Assembly (NCBI GenBank): GCA_024654265.1
Contig: JANLIO010000034.1
Location: 1 to 12,638 of the forward strand
DNA: 12,638 nt
Reading direction: 5' to 3'
Origin: a bacterium
GTDB taxonomy: Bacteria > Patescibacteriota > Patescibacteriia > 2-12-FULL-60-25
In this document: positions 1 to 5,904 of the stretch, one piece after another
Layout: each line of letters begins with the position of its first letter
Position numbering within the stretch: the stretch's first letter is position 1
Notes under the pieces: generated by a model
The model's database searches: none
Seen by the model: the letters and a program-made list of their open reading frames with translations, nothing else
Told to the model about the DNA's origin: nothing
Made by a program: the position numbers and the translations under genes

Positions 1-41
1 GAGCCCTTTCGTCCAATGAGTCCGATAATCATATTGTGCAT
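1..41 (-). CDS. P-loop nucleotide kinase-like protein, N-terminal fragment
   Basis: Only the first 13 codons lie in the window. They read MHNMIIGLIGRKG and the next codon begins TC, so Ser is expected. A hydrophobic strand running into GxxGxxGS is the usual opening of a Walker A (P-loop) motif in small nucleotide kinases, such as dephospho-CoA kinase, dNMP kinase or adenylate-kinase-like ATPases. The ATG at 39-41 or the in-frame ATG at 30-32 could be the start; the second gives the more usual short N-terminus, MIIGLIG. The gene lies downstream of rplA on the same strand and is separated from it by a terminator, so it is probably a separate unit. The exact kinase family cannot be told from this fragment. 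Confidence 0.55.
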   Translation of the reverse strand, partial: MHNMIIGLIGRKG

Positions 42-70
42 AGGTTAGCGAGCGCGTCGAAACGTTGCAA
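42..70 (-). promoter_or_regulatory. Possible promoter for the P-loop gene
   Basis: On the minus strand a TTGCAA box (65-70) is followed by a 17-base spacer and TAACCT (42-47). The -35 box is fair and the -10 box is weak. It lies just past the rplA terminator and immediately before the start codons of the P-loop gene, so any transcript would have almost no leader. Confidence 0.3.
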
Positions 71-74
71 ATAC

Positions 75-110
75 AAAAAACACCTCGATTTTTTGTCGAG
101 GCGTTTTTAT
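75..110 (-). terminator. Rho-independent terminator after rplA (works in both directions)
   Basis: The stem CCTCGA (83-88) pairs with TCGAGG (96-101) and is flanked by six A's on the left and a T-rich tract on the right. Read on the minus strand it is a GC-containing hairpin followed by TTTTTTG, eight bases past the rplA stop codon. The symmetry would also stop transcripts arriving from the other side. Confidence 0.85.
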
Positions 111-118
111 TCTTTCTG

Positions 119-811
119 TTAGGTGGCGGAACCGATATCGATTCGAATTGCTGGTCCCATCGTTGAAGTGATGACAGCGTTTTTGATGTACACGCCTTTT
201 GCTTTTGCAGGCTTCACTTTTCGAATGGTTGCAAGGAGCGTCTGGAAATTTTCCGTAAGCTTTGCATCTTCGAGCGATGTTTTACCGATGACTTGATGAA
301 CGTTCCCTGTGGCGTCACTCTTGATGGTCACCTTTCCACGCTTCAACTCTTCGATCATCTTCACAACGTTTGGTCCGACTGTTTCTGTCTTTGGGTTTGG
401 CATGAGTCCTTTTGGCCCCAAGATTTTCGCGATCTTCGCGAGCTTAATCATCATGTCCGGTGTTGCAACAGCAACTTCAAAATCAACTTTTCCGGTACGT
501 GACAATTCCTCAATCATTTCTTCACCGCCGACGAGATCGGCTCCCGCTTCTGTTGCTTCTTTCATTTTATCCGCGCTAACAAAGGCGGCGATCTTTTTTG
601 TCTTTCCAATGGAATGGGGGAGGACAACGGTTGTGCGAATTTGTTGATCACTCTGACGGACATCAATTCCTAATCGGAAATGAACTTCGACAGAACTTTC
701 AAATTTCGTCTTCGCTGTTTCTTTTACTAACGTTAATGCATCCGCAAGGTCGTACACCTTTTTTGGATCAATGTTCTTTTTCAACTCCTGATATCGTTTG
801 CTTCGTGCCAT
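119..811 (-). CDS. rplA: 50S ribosomal protein L1
   Basis: This is the large-subunit protein that forms the L1 stalk, which helps move deacylated tRNA out of the E site. In many bacteria it also represses its own mRNA. The 230-residue product has the usual family length. It starts MARSKRYQEL, carries TVVLPHSIGK near residues 61-70, and has the L1 signature LGPKGLMPNPKTETV at 131-145. A longer reading from a TTG at 857-859 is possible, but those 16 codons coincide with a leader hairpin and look unlike L1, so the ATG at 809-811 is preferred. No clear Shine-Dalgarno sequence precedes it. Unlike the common rplK-rplA arrangement, the gene is separated from rplK by three unrelated genes and a terminator. 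Identification is secure. Confidence 0.97.
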   Translation of the reverse strand: MARSKRYQELKKNIDPKKVYDLADALTLVKETAKTKFESSVEVHFRLGIDVRQSDQQIRTTVVLPHSIGKTKKIAAFVSADKMKEATEAGADLVGGEEMIEELSRTGKVDFEVAVATPDMMIKLAKIAKILGPKGLMPNPKTETVGPNVVKMIEELKRGKVTIKSDATGNVHQVIGKTSLEDAKLTENFQTLLATIRKVKPAKAKGVYIKNAVITSTMGPAIRIDIGSAT

Positions 812-820
812 ATAATAAGC

Positions 821-857
821 GTGGTTCAGGCGGTCCGACAAAGGTCGAACCTCCCAC
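821..857 (-). promoter_or_regulatory. Putative ribosomal protein L1 leader (autoregulatory RNA)
   Basis: Read on the minus strand, the 5' side is GTGGGA and the 3' side ends GCCTGAACCAC. GTGG (854-857) pairs with CCAC (821-824). Above an asymmetric internal loop, GGTTCGA pairs with TCGGACC over seven base pairs with one G-U, closing a CCTTTG loop. GUGGGAG opposite ACCAC around an internal loop is the arrangement of the L1-binding site in 23S rRNA (helices 76-78) and of known L1 mRNA leaders. The hairpin ends nine bases before the rplA start codon, so bound L1 would block initiation. The structure is seen directly; the regulatory role is inferred from the similarity. Confidence 0.72.
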
Positions 858-904
858 AATTAAGATTTAATGTAACGCGAGGTTACCTTTTTTAAACGAA
901 AAGG

Positions 905-1540
905 TCAAGGCGAGGGATCAACACTGTTCAAAATGGAGGTTAAGACCGTCAATGCATCAGGATGTTGTATGGCGTTGTAGTTGTAAAAGACGATATCGCC
1001 GATAACGTCGCTGGAGATAAGGACAAGACGGGTGTTTGGATCAAGATCAAAGAGATCATCCGGATCCGCGACCGGCTGTTTGTACGCAATGGAGAAACGT
1101 ACGCCATGAGCGTTTGTATATTCCTCGTTTTTTATTTCTTCGTATCCCTCGAGCCCAAACGCTTTTGCCGTATTGATGTTGAATAAAATGCCTGGCTCCG
1201 ACGTGAAGGTTAAGCCGTTGATTGTTTCTTGCGTCCAGCGCCCGGGAAATTCGATACGATAACTTCGGTTGGGATCATCAAACGGTGGCTGTCGTCCTTC
1301 GAATATCGTTTTGTTCGCATCTCTCATCTCCTCGATTTTTTCTTCAAACATCACCCGATCCGCATCCATCTGTGATTTGACGGACGTGATCTCCAAGTGG
1401 AGTGCGCGGGAGTCGGAATCGAGTTTCCAATAGAGAAGTCCAACGCCAAGGACGATGAGAGTAATGAGGACGATGTGCCACACAATGGATGACGCTTTCT
1501 TGGCCGGTTCTGTTGCCGGCATTTGCATTTCTTCGGGCAT
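905..1540 (-). CDS. Membrane-anchored protein with coiled coil, function unknown
   Basis: The 211-residue product is not assigned to a family. A short polar N-terminus is followed by one hydrophobic segment at about 18-38 (IVWHIVLITLIVLGVGLLYW). Next comes a charged, heptad-like stretch at 42-78 that is probably a coiled coil, a proline-rich linker near 83-92, and a mixed alpha/beta domain at 93-208 beginning SYRIEFPGRW and ending ALTVLTSILNSV. The likely topology is N-terminus inside with the domain outside the membrane. The end of the domain loosely recalls PsbP-like folds, but this is only an impression. The ATG at 1538-1540 is the first usable start and has no Shine-Dalgarno sequence. The gene lies between the toxin gene (83-base gap) and rplA, with no convincing terminator on either side. 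Confidence 0.75.
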   Translation of the reverse strand: MPEEMQMPATEPAKKASSIVWHIVLITLIVLGVGLLYWKLDSDSRALHLEITSVKSQMDADRVMFEEKIEEMRDANKTIFEGRQPPFDDPNRSYRIEFPGRWTQETINGLTFTSEPGILFNINTAKAFGLEGYEEIKNEEYTNAHGVRFSIAYKQPVADPDDLFDLDPNTRLVLISSDVIGDIVFYNYNAIQHPDALTVLTSILNSVDPSP

Positions 1541-1623
1541 GGGATTGGTTCGTTATTCGTGGTAGTGGGTAACTGATGGAAGTGTAACATAAAAGACAGT
1601 ATTCGTTTGGCAGTAGGCCAAGG

Positions 1624-1884
1624 TCACTGTTTGTATATTTCATGGTTTCCTATGGCGATGAGAATGACTTGATCGGGTTTGACGTATTCGAACAGGATCC
1701 GTATGTGATAATTCACTGAAAAAGAGTAGATACCTGTGAGTGAACCTTTGAGTTTATGAATTTTAAGTCGTTTATGATTCTTTTTGTCGGAAAACGCTTC
1801 AATCGCCTCAAATGATTCTTCCTGAATTTCAGGAGTAAGTGATTTGAATTTGCGAAGAAAGTGCGGAGTATATCCGATTTTCAT
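1624..1884 (-). CDS. RelE/ParE-family toxin (type II toxin-antitoxin)
   Basis: The 86-residue basic protein has the RelE/ParE fold pattern. It opens with strand MKIGYTPHF, then two helices, then the core HKLKGSLTGIYSFSVNYHIRILFEY, and ends ILIAIGNHEIYK. The HKLKG...YSFS...R.LFEY and terminal G-[NT/S]-H-x-x-Y elements are typical of the RelE/StbE mRNA-interferase branch. Likely working residues include Arg39, His43, Lys44, Arg62, His81 and Tyr84. Members cut mRNA at the ribosome or, in the ParE branch, poison gyrase; the C-terminus favours the first. The start lies six bases after the antitoxin stop, so the two form an antitoxin-first operon with coupled translation. Length is normal and the frame is intact, so it is probably functional. 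Confidence 0.88.
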   Translation of the reverse strand: MKIGYTPHFLRKFKSLTPEIQEESFEAIEAFSDKKNHKRLKIHKLKGSLTGIYSFSVNYHIRILFEYVKPDQVILIAIGNHEIYKQ

Positions 1885-1890
1885 ATCGGC

Positions 1891-2112
1891 TCAGGATATT
1901 TTTTTAATAATTGTACGTAAATTCCCATAAACAACCTTACCTTCTTTTATCTCTTTTTTTGATTGAAGAATATCCATGATTGCGTCTTCTTCTGCCTGAC
2001 GCAACAAAGCGCGTCGCACTGCGTCGGCTTTATTCGTTGCTTTGCCACAGCGAACAAGACCATCAATGTATTCTTCAAGTCGAGCGGTAAGGGGGACGGA
2101 GAGTGTTGACAT
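1891..2112 (-). CDS. ParD-like ribbon-helix-helix antitoxin
   Basis: The 73-residue product starts MSTLSVPLTARLEEYI. It has a short beta strand at 2-8, helix 1 at 9-21, a turn at TNKADA, and helix 2 at about 25-41 (AVRRALLRQAEE), the layout of a ribbon-helix-helix DNA-binding dimer. The C-terminal part (about 50-73, GKVVYGNLRTIIKKI) should wrap the toxin. A longer in-frame start at 2154 would add 14 residues (MLCIIYDDFILKYH) that run through the promoter and do not look like the family, so the ATG at 2110-2112 is chosen. It should neutralise the RelE-type toxin encoded immediately after it and repress their shared promoter. There is no obvious Shine-Dalgarno sequence. Confidence 0.85.
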   Translation of the reverse strand: MSTLSVPLTARLEEYIDGLVRCGKATNKADAVRRALLRQAEEDAIMDILQSKKEIKEGKVVYGNLRTIIKKIS

Positions 2113-2146
2113 ATGATATTTTAATATGAAATCATCATATATTATA
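2111..2146 (-). promoter_or_regulatory. Promoter and possible operator of the toxin-antitoxin operon
   Basis: On the minus strand a perfect TATAAT (2141-2146) precedes the antitoxin start by about 28 bases. No good -35 box is seen, and its expected place falls inside the rplK terminator hairpin. An inverted repeat, ATATGAT (2111-2117) and ATCATAT (2134-2140), lies between the -10 box and the start codon, where a ribbon-helix-helix antitoxin would be expected to bind. The region is very AT-rich, so the repeat could be chance. Confidence 0.45.
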
Positions 2147-2152
2147 CATAAC

Positions 2153-2183
2153 AAAAAAGCAAGGTTTTATATCTTGCTTTTTT
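2153..2183 (-). terminator. Rho-independent terminator after rplK (works in both directions)
   Basis: AAAAAAGCAAG (2153-2163) and CTTGCTTTTTT (2173-2183) form a perfect 11-bp stem with a nine-base AT-rich loop. On the minus strand it follows the rplK stop by about ten bases and ends in a T-run. It closes the secE-nusG-rplK transcript just before the toxin-antitoxin promoter. Confidence 0.88.
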
Positions 2184-2193
2184 GCGTTCTTTT

Positions 2194-2616
2194 TTAAACA
2201 ACCGTCAATCCCATCTGCTTCGCTGTTCCTTCAACTTGCGCCATGGCTGATTCAACCGTGTGGCAGTTCAAATCCGGCATTTTTTCTTCGGCGATTTTTC
2301 GGATTGCAGCTTTGGAAATGGTTCCAACCTTCTCAAGGTTTGGTTTTCCTGAACCCTTTTTGATCTTTGCCGCTTTTTTTAACATCTCTGCAACCGGAGC
2401 GATCTTCAAGATAAAGCTAAACGATCGATCTTCGAAAATTGTGATGATACACGGGACAACGTCACCGCGACGATCAGCTGTTGCTGCGTTAAATTGCGAA
2501 CAAAAATCTTGGATGTTCAATCCATGAGGCCCGAGGGCTGTTCCAACCGGAGGCGCAGGTGTTGCTGCGCCACCAACGACTTGGAGTTTTACAACTGATT
2601 TTACTTTTTTTGCCAT
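2194..2616 (-). CDS. rplK: 50S ribosomal protein L11
   Basis: L11 sits at the base of the ribosomal stalk, where it contacts the GTPase-centre rRNA and elongation factors. The 140-residue product matches the usual length. It has the N-terminal motif TPAPPVGTALGPHGLNI (about 19-35) and the rRNA-binding C-terminal domain with KKGSGKPNLEKVG and KMPDLNCHTVESAM. The ATG at 2614-2616 (MAKKVKSVVKLQ) fits the family; a longer reading would add 18 unrelated residues. One oddity is that the loop usually written PPVGPALG has Thr26 in place of the second proline. The stretch usually read TKTPPA is LKIAPVA here. The gene follows nusG by 85 bases and is closed by a strong terminator. Identification is secure. 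Confidence 0.97.
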   Translation of the reverse strand: MAKKVKSVVKLQVVGGAATPAPPVGTALGPHGLNIQDFCSQFNAATADRRGDVVPCIITIFEDRSFSFILKIAPVAEMLKKAAKIKKGSGKPNLEKVGTISKAAIRKIAEEKMPDLNCHTVESAMAQVEGTAKQMGLTVV

Positions 2617-2701
2617 ATGCGTTTTACGAAAGTGTTCGTGATTGATGTTCTTGGACGACGAGAAGCGCATCGTTCAAGAGGTCATCACGACCTGCATCGT
2701 G

Positions 2702-3253
2702 CTAAATCTTCTTGATCTGAGTGAAGTCGAGCTCCAAAGGTGTTTCTCGACCAAACATTGATACAAGAACTTTTACCTTTCCGCGTGATCCGTCAACTTC
2801 CACAACCTTTCCTTCAAATCCTTTGAAAGGGCCATCGCCAATTTTCACTGGCATCCCTTCTTGAATATCAATCGTGAATGAAAGTTCTTCCTCGCTTCCA
2901 CTCATGCGACTCATAAGGCTGTCGACTTCGGCTTGTGAAAGAGGGGATGGCGTTGTTCCGGTTCCGATGAAACCCGTTACGTTCGGTGTGTTTCGTACGA
3001 CGTACCATGAATCGTCCGTCACAATCATCTCGACAAGAACGTAACCAGGGAAAACTTTTTCCTCAACAACTTTTCGTTTTCCATTTTTGACCTTGATTTT
3101 TTTCTCAGTCGGAACAATGACCTCAAAAATGCGGTCTTGCATTCCAAGAGATGAAATACGGCGTTTCAAGTTTGTTGAAACGTTTTCTTCATATCCGGAG
3201 TAGGTGTGGATTGCGTACCACTGTCTACCGAGATCAAGGGTTTGTTTAGCCAT
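2702..3253 (-). CDS. nusG: Transcription termination/antitermination protein NusG
   Basis: NusG binds RNA polymerase, suppresses or promotes pausing, and links transcription to Rho or the ribosome. The 183-residue protein has an NGN domain at about 10-115, with WYAIHTYSGYE at 12-22 and EKVFPGYVLVEM at 65-76. It has a KOW domain at about 128-183, with GPFKGFEGKV at 141-150 and a final LELDFTQIKKI. It has no inserted domain and the length is typical. The start ATG at 3251-3253 agrees with the family. The neighbours secE (40 bases upstream) and rplK (85 bases downstream) give the classic secE-nusG-rplK order. Short hairpin-like repeats occur in the nusG-rplK gap, but they do not match a leader I recognise. 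Confidence 0.97.
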   Translation of the reverse strand: MAKQTLDLGRQWYAIHTYSGYEENVSTNLKRRISSLGMQDRIFEVIVPTEKKIKVKNGKRKVVEEKVFPGYVLVEMIVTDDSWYVVRNTPNVTGFIGTGTTPSPLSQAEVDSLMSRMSGSEEELSFTIDIQEGMPVKIGDGPFKGFEGKVVEVDGSRGKVKVLVSMFGRETPLELDFTQIKKI

Positions 3254-3293
3254 ACGATAAAATACAAATTTGTGGGTTCAGGTTGAAAGCGAT

Positions 3294-3665
3294 TTATTGG
3301 GCGGGGACAACGACAGGAAGATTACCTGCGCCATCTACGGCATTTAGATCAATAGGGATAGATTCGTCTGTTTCAGGAAGGGTAACGTCGATGCTTCCGT
3401 CTGCATTCGTCGTCTCAAGTTCCGGTACAATCGCCGGAGCGCTTGGTTCTTGGGTCGCAGATACGGAACTTCCACGTACGAGTGTCGCGTCAACGAGTTT
3501 TCCAAGTCCAAAGTCAAGACTTGCGAAAAAGATAGCAACGAAAAGGCTGACTCCGGTAACAAGAGCGCTATAACGAATTGTCTCTTGGCGAGATGGCCAT
3601 GTGACTTTTTTCAGCTCGGATACGGATGAACGAAGATAAGAATTCAATGATTTGAGAGGATTCAT
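3294..3665 (-). CDS. secE: Preprotein translocase subunit SecE with C-terminal extension
   Basis: SecE is the clamp subunit of the SecYEG protein-export channel. Residues 1-32 form the amphipathic surface helix with the conserved SELKKVTWPSRQET (15-28). One membrane helix follows at about 33-58 (SALVTGVSLFVAIFFASLDF). This minimal one-helix form is usual outside the enterobacteria, but such proteins normally end near residue 60-70. Here about 60 further residues follow, rich in Ser, Pro, Asp, Glu and Val (for example ATQEPSAPAIVPELETT). By SecE topology this acidic, probably disordered tail lies outside the membrane. Its role is unknown. The gene heads the secE-nusG-rplK unit and is separated from gyrB by a hairpin. 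Confidence 0.93.
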   Translation of the reverse strand: MNPLKSLNSYLRSSVSELKKVTWPSRQETIRYSALVTGVSLFVAIFFASLDFGLGKLVDATLVRGSSVSATQEPSAPAIVPELETTNADGSIDVTLPETDESIPIDLNAVDGAGNLPVVVPAQ

Positions 3666-3673
3666 AGGTTTCT

Positions 3674-3692
3674 AAAAAGCCCTTCCTGGGCT
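3674..3692 (-). terminator. Hairpin between gyrB and secE: gyrB terminator or secE leader attenuator
   Basis: AGCCC (3678-3682) pairs with GGGCT (3688-3692) around a five-base loop, and on the minus strand the hairpin is followed by TTTTA. It fits a short rho-independent terminator for gyrB. However, a plausible secE promoter lies upstream of it, at 3701-3729, so it could instead sit in the secE leader and attenuate that transcript. Confidence 0.6.
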
Positions 3693-3700
3693 CAGGGAAA

Positions 3701-3729
3701 AATGTACCTTAATTCTAACGATTTTGCAA
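3701..3729 (-). promoter_or_regulatory. Possible promoter of the secE-nusG-rplK operon
   Basis: On the minus strand TTGCAA (3724-3729) is followed by a 17-base spacer and TACATT (3701-3706). Each box matches four of six consensus positions and the spacing is ideal. It starts within the ten bases just past the gyrB stop, where a new promoter would be expected. Confidence 0.42.
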
Positions 3730-3738
3730 GGGGAAAGA

Positions 3739-5769
3739 TCAAACGTCCAAATTCGCTTGTTTTGCGTGTGTTTGGATGAACTTTTTTCGCGGAGCAACCT
3801 CAGATCCCATGAGCGTGTCAAAGGTTTCATCGGCAATTTGGGCATCATCGATCGTCACGAGCTTCATGACACGATTTTCCGGGTTCATTGTTGTTTCCCA
3901 AAGTTGATCCGGATTCATTTCACCAAGACCCTTATATCGTTGGATGTTAATGCCACCCTTTAGTTTTGCAACGTCATCATCGCCATTTTCGTTTTCTTGT
4001 TCTTCAACGACATCCTCTTTTGTTTCAGTCTTTGACTTCTTTTTGTCGTCAGCCGTTTTTTGAAATTTTGAGATAATCTCGTCACGTTCCGTTTCGCTGA
4101 ATGCGTAGTGGGCTTCTTTTCCTTTTGCAACGCGATACAACGGAGGTTGTGCGATAAAAAGATGACCGTTGGAAACAATTTCGGGGAAGTAGCGGAAAAA
4201 GAGTGTGAGTAGAAGCGTTCGGATGTGTGAACCGTCCACATCGGCGTCCGTCATGATAATGATTCGGCGATAGCGGAGTTTATCCAATTCAAATTGTTCC
4301 GCGATGTTTGTTCCGAGCGCAATAATCAAACTTTTGATTTCATTGTTTCCGAGCATTCGATCCAAGCGTGCGCGTTCCACGTTTAAGATTTTTCCACGTA
4401 ATGGAAGGATGGCTTGGAACTCACGATTTCGACCTTGCTTTGCCGATCCACCAGCGGAATCTCCCTCTACGATGTAAAGCTCTGTGTTGTCTTTGTCTCG
4501 ACTGGAGCAATCCGCAAGTTTTCCGGGAAGCGCAAAACCTTCGAGCGCACCTTTTCGGAGAACGGTTTCGCGAGCTGCACGAGCTGCCGCGCGTGCGCGT
4601 TGAGCAAGAATACATTTCCCAAGGATCGCTTCAGCATCTCGTGGGTGTTCTTCAAGATACGTTGCAAGCGCTTCATTTAAAACCGTTTCGACAATGCCAC
4701 GCACTTCCGGATTTCCGAGTTTTGCTTTTGTCTGACCTTCGAATTGCGGTTCTGGAATCTTAATCGAGATCACGGCTGTCATTCCTTCGCGAACATCTTC
4801 TCCGGTGAGGTTGAGATCTTTTTCTTTGAGGATATTTTTACTTCGCGCATACGTATTCAAGACGCGTGTCAATGCGCTTCGGAATCCCATCACGTGCGAT
4901 CCGCCTTCCGGATTGTAGATGTTGTTCGTGAATGCGTAGAGATGCTCCGAGTATTCATCCGTATACTGAATCCCAACTTCAACCATGGCATCATCAACCT
5001 GTTTCTCAACGTAGAAAACGTTTGGATGTTTCGCGTGTTTCGTGTGATTCAAATGCCGAACATAGGATGCGACGCCACCTTCAAAATAAAACCCGTATGT
5101 TTCAATCGGGGACTTTCGAGCGTCGTGAGCGCGAAGATTGATCCCTTTTGTGAGGTAACATTGCTGACGGAAATGTTCGACAATTCGTGTCCAATCAAAA
5201 ACAATGGTCGAAAAAATATCCGGATCCGGTTTAAACGTAATCGTTGTTCCGTGCGCTTTGCTGGTTCCGATTTTCTTTACTTTTCCTTTTGGAATTCCAC
5301 GCTCGTACCGTTGCATGAATTTTCCACCGTCACGCTCAACAACTGCTTCCGTCCATTCGGAAAGAGCATTCACAACAGAAACACCAACACCGTGAAGTCC
5401 GCCGGAGACTTTGTATCCGCTGTCTGCTTCACCGAATTTTCCACCGGCATGAAGCTTTGTCATGACAAGCTCAAGCGCGGATACTTTTTGTTGTTTGTGA
5501 ATGTCGACTGGAATTCCACGACCGTTATCGATGACGGAAACGGAGCCATCTTTATTCAAGGTGATGGAGATCAAGTCGGCGTGTCCGGCCATAGCTTCAT
5601 CAAACGAGTTGTCGACGACTTCCCAGATAAGGTGATGTAGTCCATCCGGCCCCGTGGATCCGATGTACATTCCCGGGCGCTTTCGTACCGGCTCAAGACC
5701 CTCAAGAACCGAGATTTGTTCCGCACCGTAGGAACCGGCTTTTTTCTTTTTTTCTGGTGTTTTTGGCAT
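3739..5769 (-). CDS. gyrB: DNA gyrase subunit B
   Basis: GyrB is the ATPase half of the A2B2 gyrase that introduces negative supercoils. The 676-residue protein has the GHKL ATPase domain at about 10-230, with Glu50 as likely catalytic base, Asn54, Asp81 in DNGRGIP, and the GGLHGVG lid at 123-129. The transducer domain carries QTKAKLG (346-352). The TOPRIM domain has YIVEGDSAGGSAKQGRN (432-448, Glu435) and TDADVDGSH (507-515), and the tail has RYKGLGEMNPDQLWETTMNP (611-630). The last motif favours GyrB over ParE. A lysine- and acid-rich insert at about 570-605 interrupts the C-terminal region. The start MPKTPEKKKK is at 5767-5769 without a Shine-Dalgarno sequence, and the TGA stop lies before secE. 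gyrA is not in the window. Confidence 0.97.
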   Translation of the reverse strand: MPKTPEKKKKAGSYGAEQISVLEGLEPVRKRPGMYIGSTGPDGLHHLIWEVVDNSFDEAMAGHADLISITLNKDGSVSVIDNGRGIPVDIHKQQKVSALELVMTKLHAGGKFGEADSGYKVSGGLHGVGVSVVNALSEWTEAVVERDGGKFMQRYERGIPKGKVKKIGTSKAHGTTITFKPDPDIFSTIVFDWTRIVEHFRQQCYLTKGINLRAHDARKSPIETYGFYFEGGVASYVRHLNHTKHAKHPNVFYVEKQVDDAMVEVGIQYTDEYSEHLYAFTNNIYNPEGGSHVMGFRSALTRVLNTYARSKNILKEKDLNLTGEDVREGMTAVISIKIPEPQFEGQTKAKLGNPEVRGIVETVLNEALATYLEEHPRDAEAILGKCILAQRARAAARAARETVLRKGALEGFALPGKLADCSSRDKDNTELYIVEGDSAGGSAKQGRNREFQAILPLRGKILNVERARLDRMLGNNEIKSLIIALGTNIAEQFELDKLRYRRIIIMTDADVDGSHIRTLLLTLFFRYFPEIVSNGHLFIAQPPLYRVAKGKEAHYAFSETERDEIISKFQKTADDKKKSKTETKEDVVEEQENENGDDDVAKLKGGINIQRYKGLGEMNPDQLWETTMNPENRVMKLVTIDDAQIADETFDTLMGSEVAPRKKFIQTHAKQANLDV

Positions 5770-5828
5770 ACGTATAGATCGGAGAAAAGAGATTCATTGA
5801 TCGTGATGATCTTCTTAATATCGAAAAG

Positions 5829-5857
5829 ATTTTATCGGGAATCCACCTAAAGAGCAA
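5829..5857 (-). promoter_or_regulatory. Likely gyrB promoter
   Basis: On the minus strand TTGCTC (5852-5857) is followed by a 17-base spacer and TAAAAT (5829-5834), a five-of-six -10 box. Transcription would begin near 5822, giving a leader of about 50 bases before the gyrB start. It lies back to back with the promoter of the plus-strand gene at 5905. Confidence 0.55.
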
Positions 5858-5862
5858 GGGGA

Positions 5863-5871
5863 TGATATACT
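5863..5871 (+). promoter_or_regulatory. Extended -10 promoter of the 5905 gene
   Basis: TGATATACT matches the extended -10 form TGnTATAAT with one mismatch, and no clear -35 box is present, as is common for such promoters. The start site would be near 5878, about 27 bases before the GTG start codon. The gyrB -35 box begins only six bases away on the other side, so the two polymerases would compete. Confidence 0.5.
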
Positions 5872-5904
5872 AAGAAGGATCTTGGTAGAGAAAGGCTGAG
5901 TGCT

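Noticed and set aside
812..859. Upstream TTG start that would lengthen L1 by 16 residues
   Set aside because: These bases form the L1-like leader hairpin, and the added residues (MWEVRPLSDRLN...) do not resemble any L1 N-terminus. MARSKRYQEL does.
872..886. GTAAC-GCGAG-GTTAC hairpin followed by T's on the plus strand
   Set aside because: No plus-strand gene precedes it, and on the minus strand there is no T-run after it, so it does not serve the 211-residue gene as a terminator. A five-pair stem can be chance.
1606..1623. TTGGC...GCCAA inverted repeat after the toxin gene
   Set aside because: The stem is only five pairs with no T-run on either strand, so it is not supported as a terminator.
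1344..1643. Reading frames of 79-99 codons on the minus strand across the toxin and anchored-protein boundary
   Set aside because: They overlap the 211-residue gene in another frame and have no domain-like pattern. The 211-residue frame shows a membrane helix, a coiled coil and a globular domain.
2113..2154. Longer antitoxin start at 2154
   Set aside because: The added 14 residues are encoded by the promoter and operator region, and the 5' end overlaps the rplK terminator. MSTLSVPLT fits the ribbon-helix-helix start.
2617..2670. Longer L11 start at 2670
   Set aside because: The extra residues MRFSSSKNINHEHFRKTH have no counterpart in L11, which begins MAKK.
4744..5640. Open reading frame of 298 codons on the plus strand
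   Set aside because: It lies entirely antisense to gyrB, whose product is unmistakable over the same bases. The predicted protein is rich in Cys, Phe and Arg with no domain pattern, as expected from a shadow frame.
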